Origin: Variovorax sp. YR752
GTDB lineage: Bacteria > Pseudomonadota > Gammaproteobacteria > Burkholderiales > Burkholderiaceae_C
Direction: 5' to 3'
Assembly: GCA_945860785.1 (NCBI GenBank)
Contig: CAMATD010000028.1
Location: 1 to 33,744 of the forward strand
Length of the DNA: 33,744 nt
The stretch's first letter is position 1. Each line of letters begins with the position of its first letter. Both the position numbers and the translations under genes were made by a program. Under the pieces are notes generated by a model. It was not told where the DNA came from. It saw only the letters and a list, made by a program, of their open reading frames with translations, and ran no database searches. Positions 32,637-33,744 of the stretch are shown here, one piece after another.

Positions 32637-33428
32637 ATGCGCAACGTCGCCAAACATTGGATCGCGGGCTTTCTGATTGCACTGGCTTCGCAAGTCCAGG
32701 CGCAGACCACGCAGAAGGTGGTGGACATTCCCACCCGGCTCGGGGTGACGCAGCGAATGCTCGTGTTGTCACCGCCGACGGCAAAGGCCGCCGTGGTCCT
32801 GATCGCCGGCGGACACGGTGGGCTGCAGATCTTCCCCAATGGTTCGTTCAAGTGGGGCGCCGGAAACTTCCTCGTTCGCACGCGGCAGTTGTTTGCCGAC
32901 CAGGGGCTGATGGTTGCCGTGATCGACGCCCCGTCCGATCGGCAGAGTCCGCCCTACCTCGCCGGGTTTCGTCAGAAGCCGGAGCATGCGGCAGACATGA
33001 AAGCGGTCATCGCGTGGATGCGCGAACAGTCCAAGGCGCCCGTGTGGCTTGTGGGCACCAGCCGCGGCACGCAATCGGCAGCGTACGTCGCCACCGAGCT
33101 TTTCGGTCCCGAAGGCCCGGACGGTATTGTCCTGAGCTCGACCATCCTCATCGACGATGGCGGCCGGCCCGTCCCGGCCATGCCACTGGAAAAGATCCGG
33201 GTCCCCGTTCTCGTCGTGCACCACGAGCAAGACGGCTGCGCGCATTGCCAGTTTGCCAACGTGCCCGCGCTCATGACGAAGCTCGACAACTCGCCGAGGA
33301 AAGAGCTGTTGAGCTTCAAGGGCGGGGAGAACAAGGGCGACCCGTGCGAGGCCATGGCGTATCACGGCTTCAACGGGCTCGATCGCGAAGTTGTCCCGCA
33401 AATCGCGGGCTGGATTCTTGCCAGATAG
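32637..33428 (+). CDS. Exported alpha/beta hydrolase-like protein
   Basis: 263 residues. The signal peptide is MRNVAKHWIAGFLIALASQVQAQ. The core has VVLIAGGHGGLQIF (oxyanion HGG), the nucleophile elbow VGTSRGTQSA with Ser142, an acid/cysteine-rich loop VLVVHHEQDGCAHCQFANVP, and a late His in AMAYHGFNGLD. The GTSRG elbow and the two close cysteines (DGCAHC) are features of a small subgroup of periplasmic serine hydrolases whose substrates I do not know. The ATG at 32637 has AGGAG 7 nt upstream. It is divergent from the other secreted hydrolase, which suggests a shared stimulus. Confidence 0.82.
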   Translation: MRNVAKHWIAGFLIALASQVQAQTTQKVVDIPTRLGVTQRMLVLSPPTAKAAVVLIAGGHGGLQIFPNGSFKWGAGNFLVRTRQLFADQGLMVAVIDAPSDRQSPPYLAGFRQKPEHAADMKAVIAWMREQSKAPVWLVGTSRGTQSAAYVATELFGPEGPDGIVLSSTILIDDGGRPVPAMPLEKIRVPVLVVHHEQDGCAHCQFANVPALMTKLDNSPRKELLSFKGGENKGDPCEAMAYHGFNGLDREVVPQIAGWILAR

Positions 33429-33460
33429 ACACGCGCCGAGAACCGCATCGACGCGACAGG

Positions 33461-33744
33461 ATGCCAGCCGCCGTGTGGCACGATCAAGGAATGCCCGAGC
33501 CGTCACGCCGCATTCCATACCGCACCTGGCCAGGCGCACTCGCGGTGCTCCTCGCCATCGCCGCCTATGTGGGCGGCCTGACCTTCTGGGACAGCCGCAC
33601 GCCCGGCAGCCGGCCGTTGGCCGCGGGGCAAACGACGGGCCGCTGGTGCGGCAGCAAAGACTCATGGAGCGCGGCCAACGCCTGAGCATCGATGGCGACG
33701 TGTCCGACTTCGTCACCTCCTGGGGCCTGCAGGGCAAGACCTTC
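33461..33744 (+). pseudogene. Start of an unrecognised single-span membrane protein, cut by the window end and apparently frameshifted
   Basis: The first in-frame ATGs are at 33461 and 33491; the second gives MPEPSRRIPYRTWPGALAVL followed by the rest of a hydrophobic segment (LAIAAYVGGLTF, about residues 10-30). After RPLAAG the frame closes at 33683-33685. A different frame with strong coding character reads ANDGPLVRQQRLMERGQRLS and runs open to the window end (SIDGDVSDFVTSWGLQGKTF). The switch occurs at the GGGG run at 33626-33629, where five G's would keep one frame. The family is not recognised. The lesion looks like a homopolymer miscount. Confidence 0.45.

Overview
The window is high-GC DNA with strong third-position GC. 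Its gene content is typical of a free-living betaproteobacterium of the Comamonadaceae, most likely Variovorax: a tripartite-tricarboxylate (Bug/TctC) binding protein, several LysR regulators, an Lrp/DadA pair, a CstA/YbdD pair and a thiol dioxygenase cluster. The genus is an inference from gene families, not a database result. There are no rRNA or tRNA genes, insertion sequences, phage genes or CRISPR arrays. This is chromosomal metabolic DNA organised as small divergent regulator/target units.

Layout. 0-2.3 kb: a membrane TPR/aspartic-protease-like protein, a decayed fragment, and a TetR repressor. 2.3-4.1 kb: a perfect 22-bp operator-like palindrome and an AMP-forming acyl-CoA ligase interrupted by one TAG. 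4.1-6.5 kb: OsmC, then an Lrp-type regulator divergent from D-amino-acid dehydrogenase dadA. 6.5-9.6 kb: a Rieske oxygenase divergent from an ABC binding protein and a CDA-family deaminase, with matching sequence blocks in front of both transcription units. 9.6-12.3 kb: a lone ureD and a membrane hybrid histidine kinase. 12.3-18.8 kb: a LysR regulator divergent from a sulfur unit (thiol dioxygenase, four-domain rhodanese protein, Bug binding protein, C-S lyase) ending in two small secreted proteins. 18.8-21.1 kb: an ankyrin protein and a Sel1-like protein. 21.2-24.6 kb: YeiH-type membrane protein divergent from a LysR, and an M20 peptidase. 24.6-28.5 kb: ybdD-cstA, an FAD monooxygenase and an NlpC/P60 lipoprotein. 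29-31.5 kb: LysR divergent from a DHA2 MFS exporter. 31.6-33.4 kb: two divergent secreted alpha/beta hydrolases; a truncated gene runs off the end.

The most unusual feature is a set of four unrelated genes each carrying a short tandem-repeat expansion inside the coding sequence: 12 bp x4.75 in the acyl-CoA ligase, 15 bp x9 in the Rieske oxygenase, 14 bp x4 in cstA and 17 bp x7 in the MFS exporter. In every case the net insertion is a multiple of three. The 14- and 17-bp units are not divisible by three, so one-unit changes would switch the reading frame off or on, as in contingency loci.

The window also has an unusual density of single-base lesions. There are two in-frame nonsense codons (acyl-CoA ligase, yeiH) and at least five apparent one-base deletions, mostly in short homopolymers (kinase twice, thiol dioxygenase, MFS exporter, last gene). 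The homopolymer losses look like uncorrected long-read indels. The nonsense codons and repeat expansions are less easily explained that way. Genes with such lesions are marked pseudogene here, but some may be intact in the organism.
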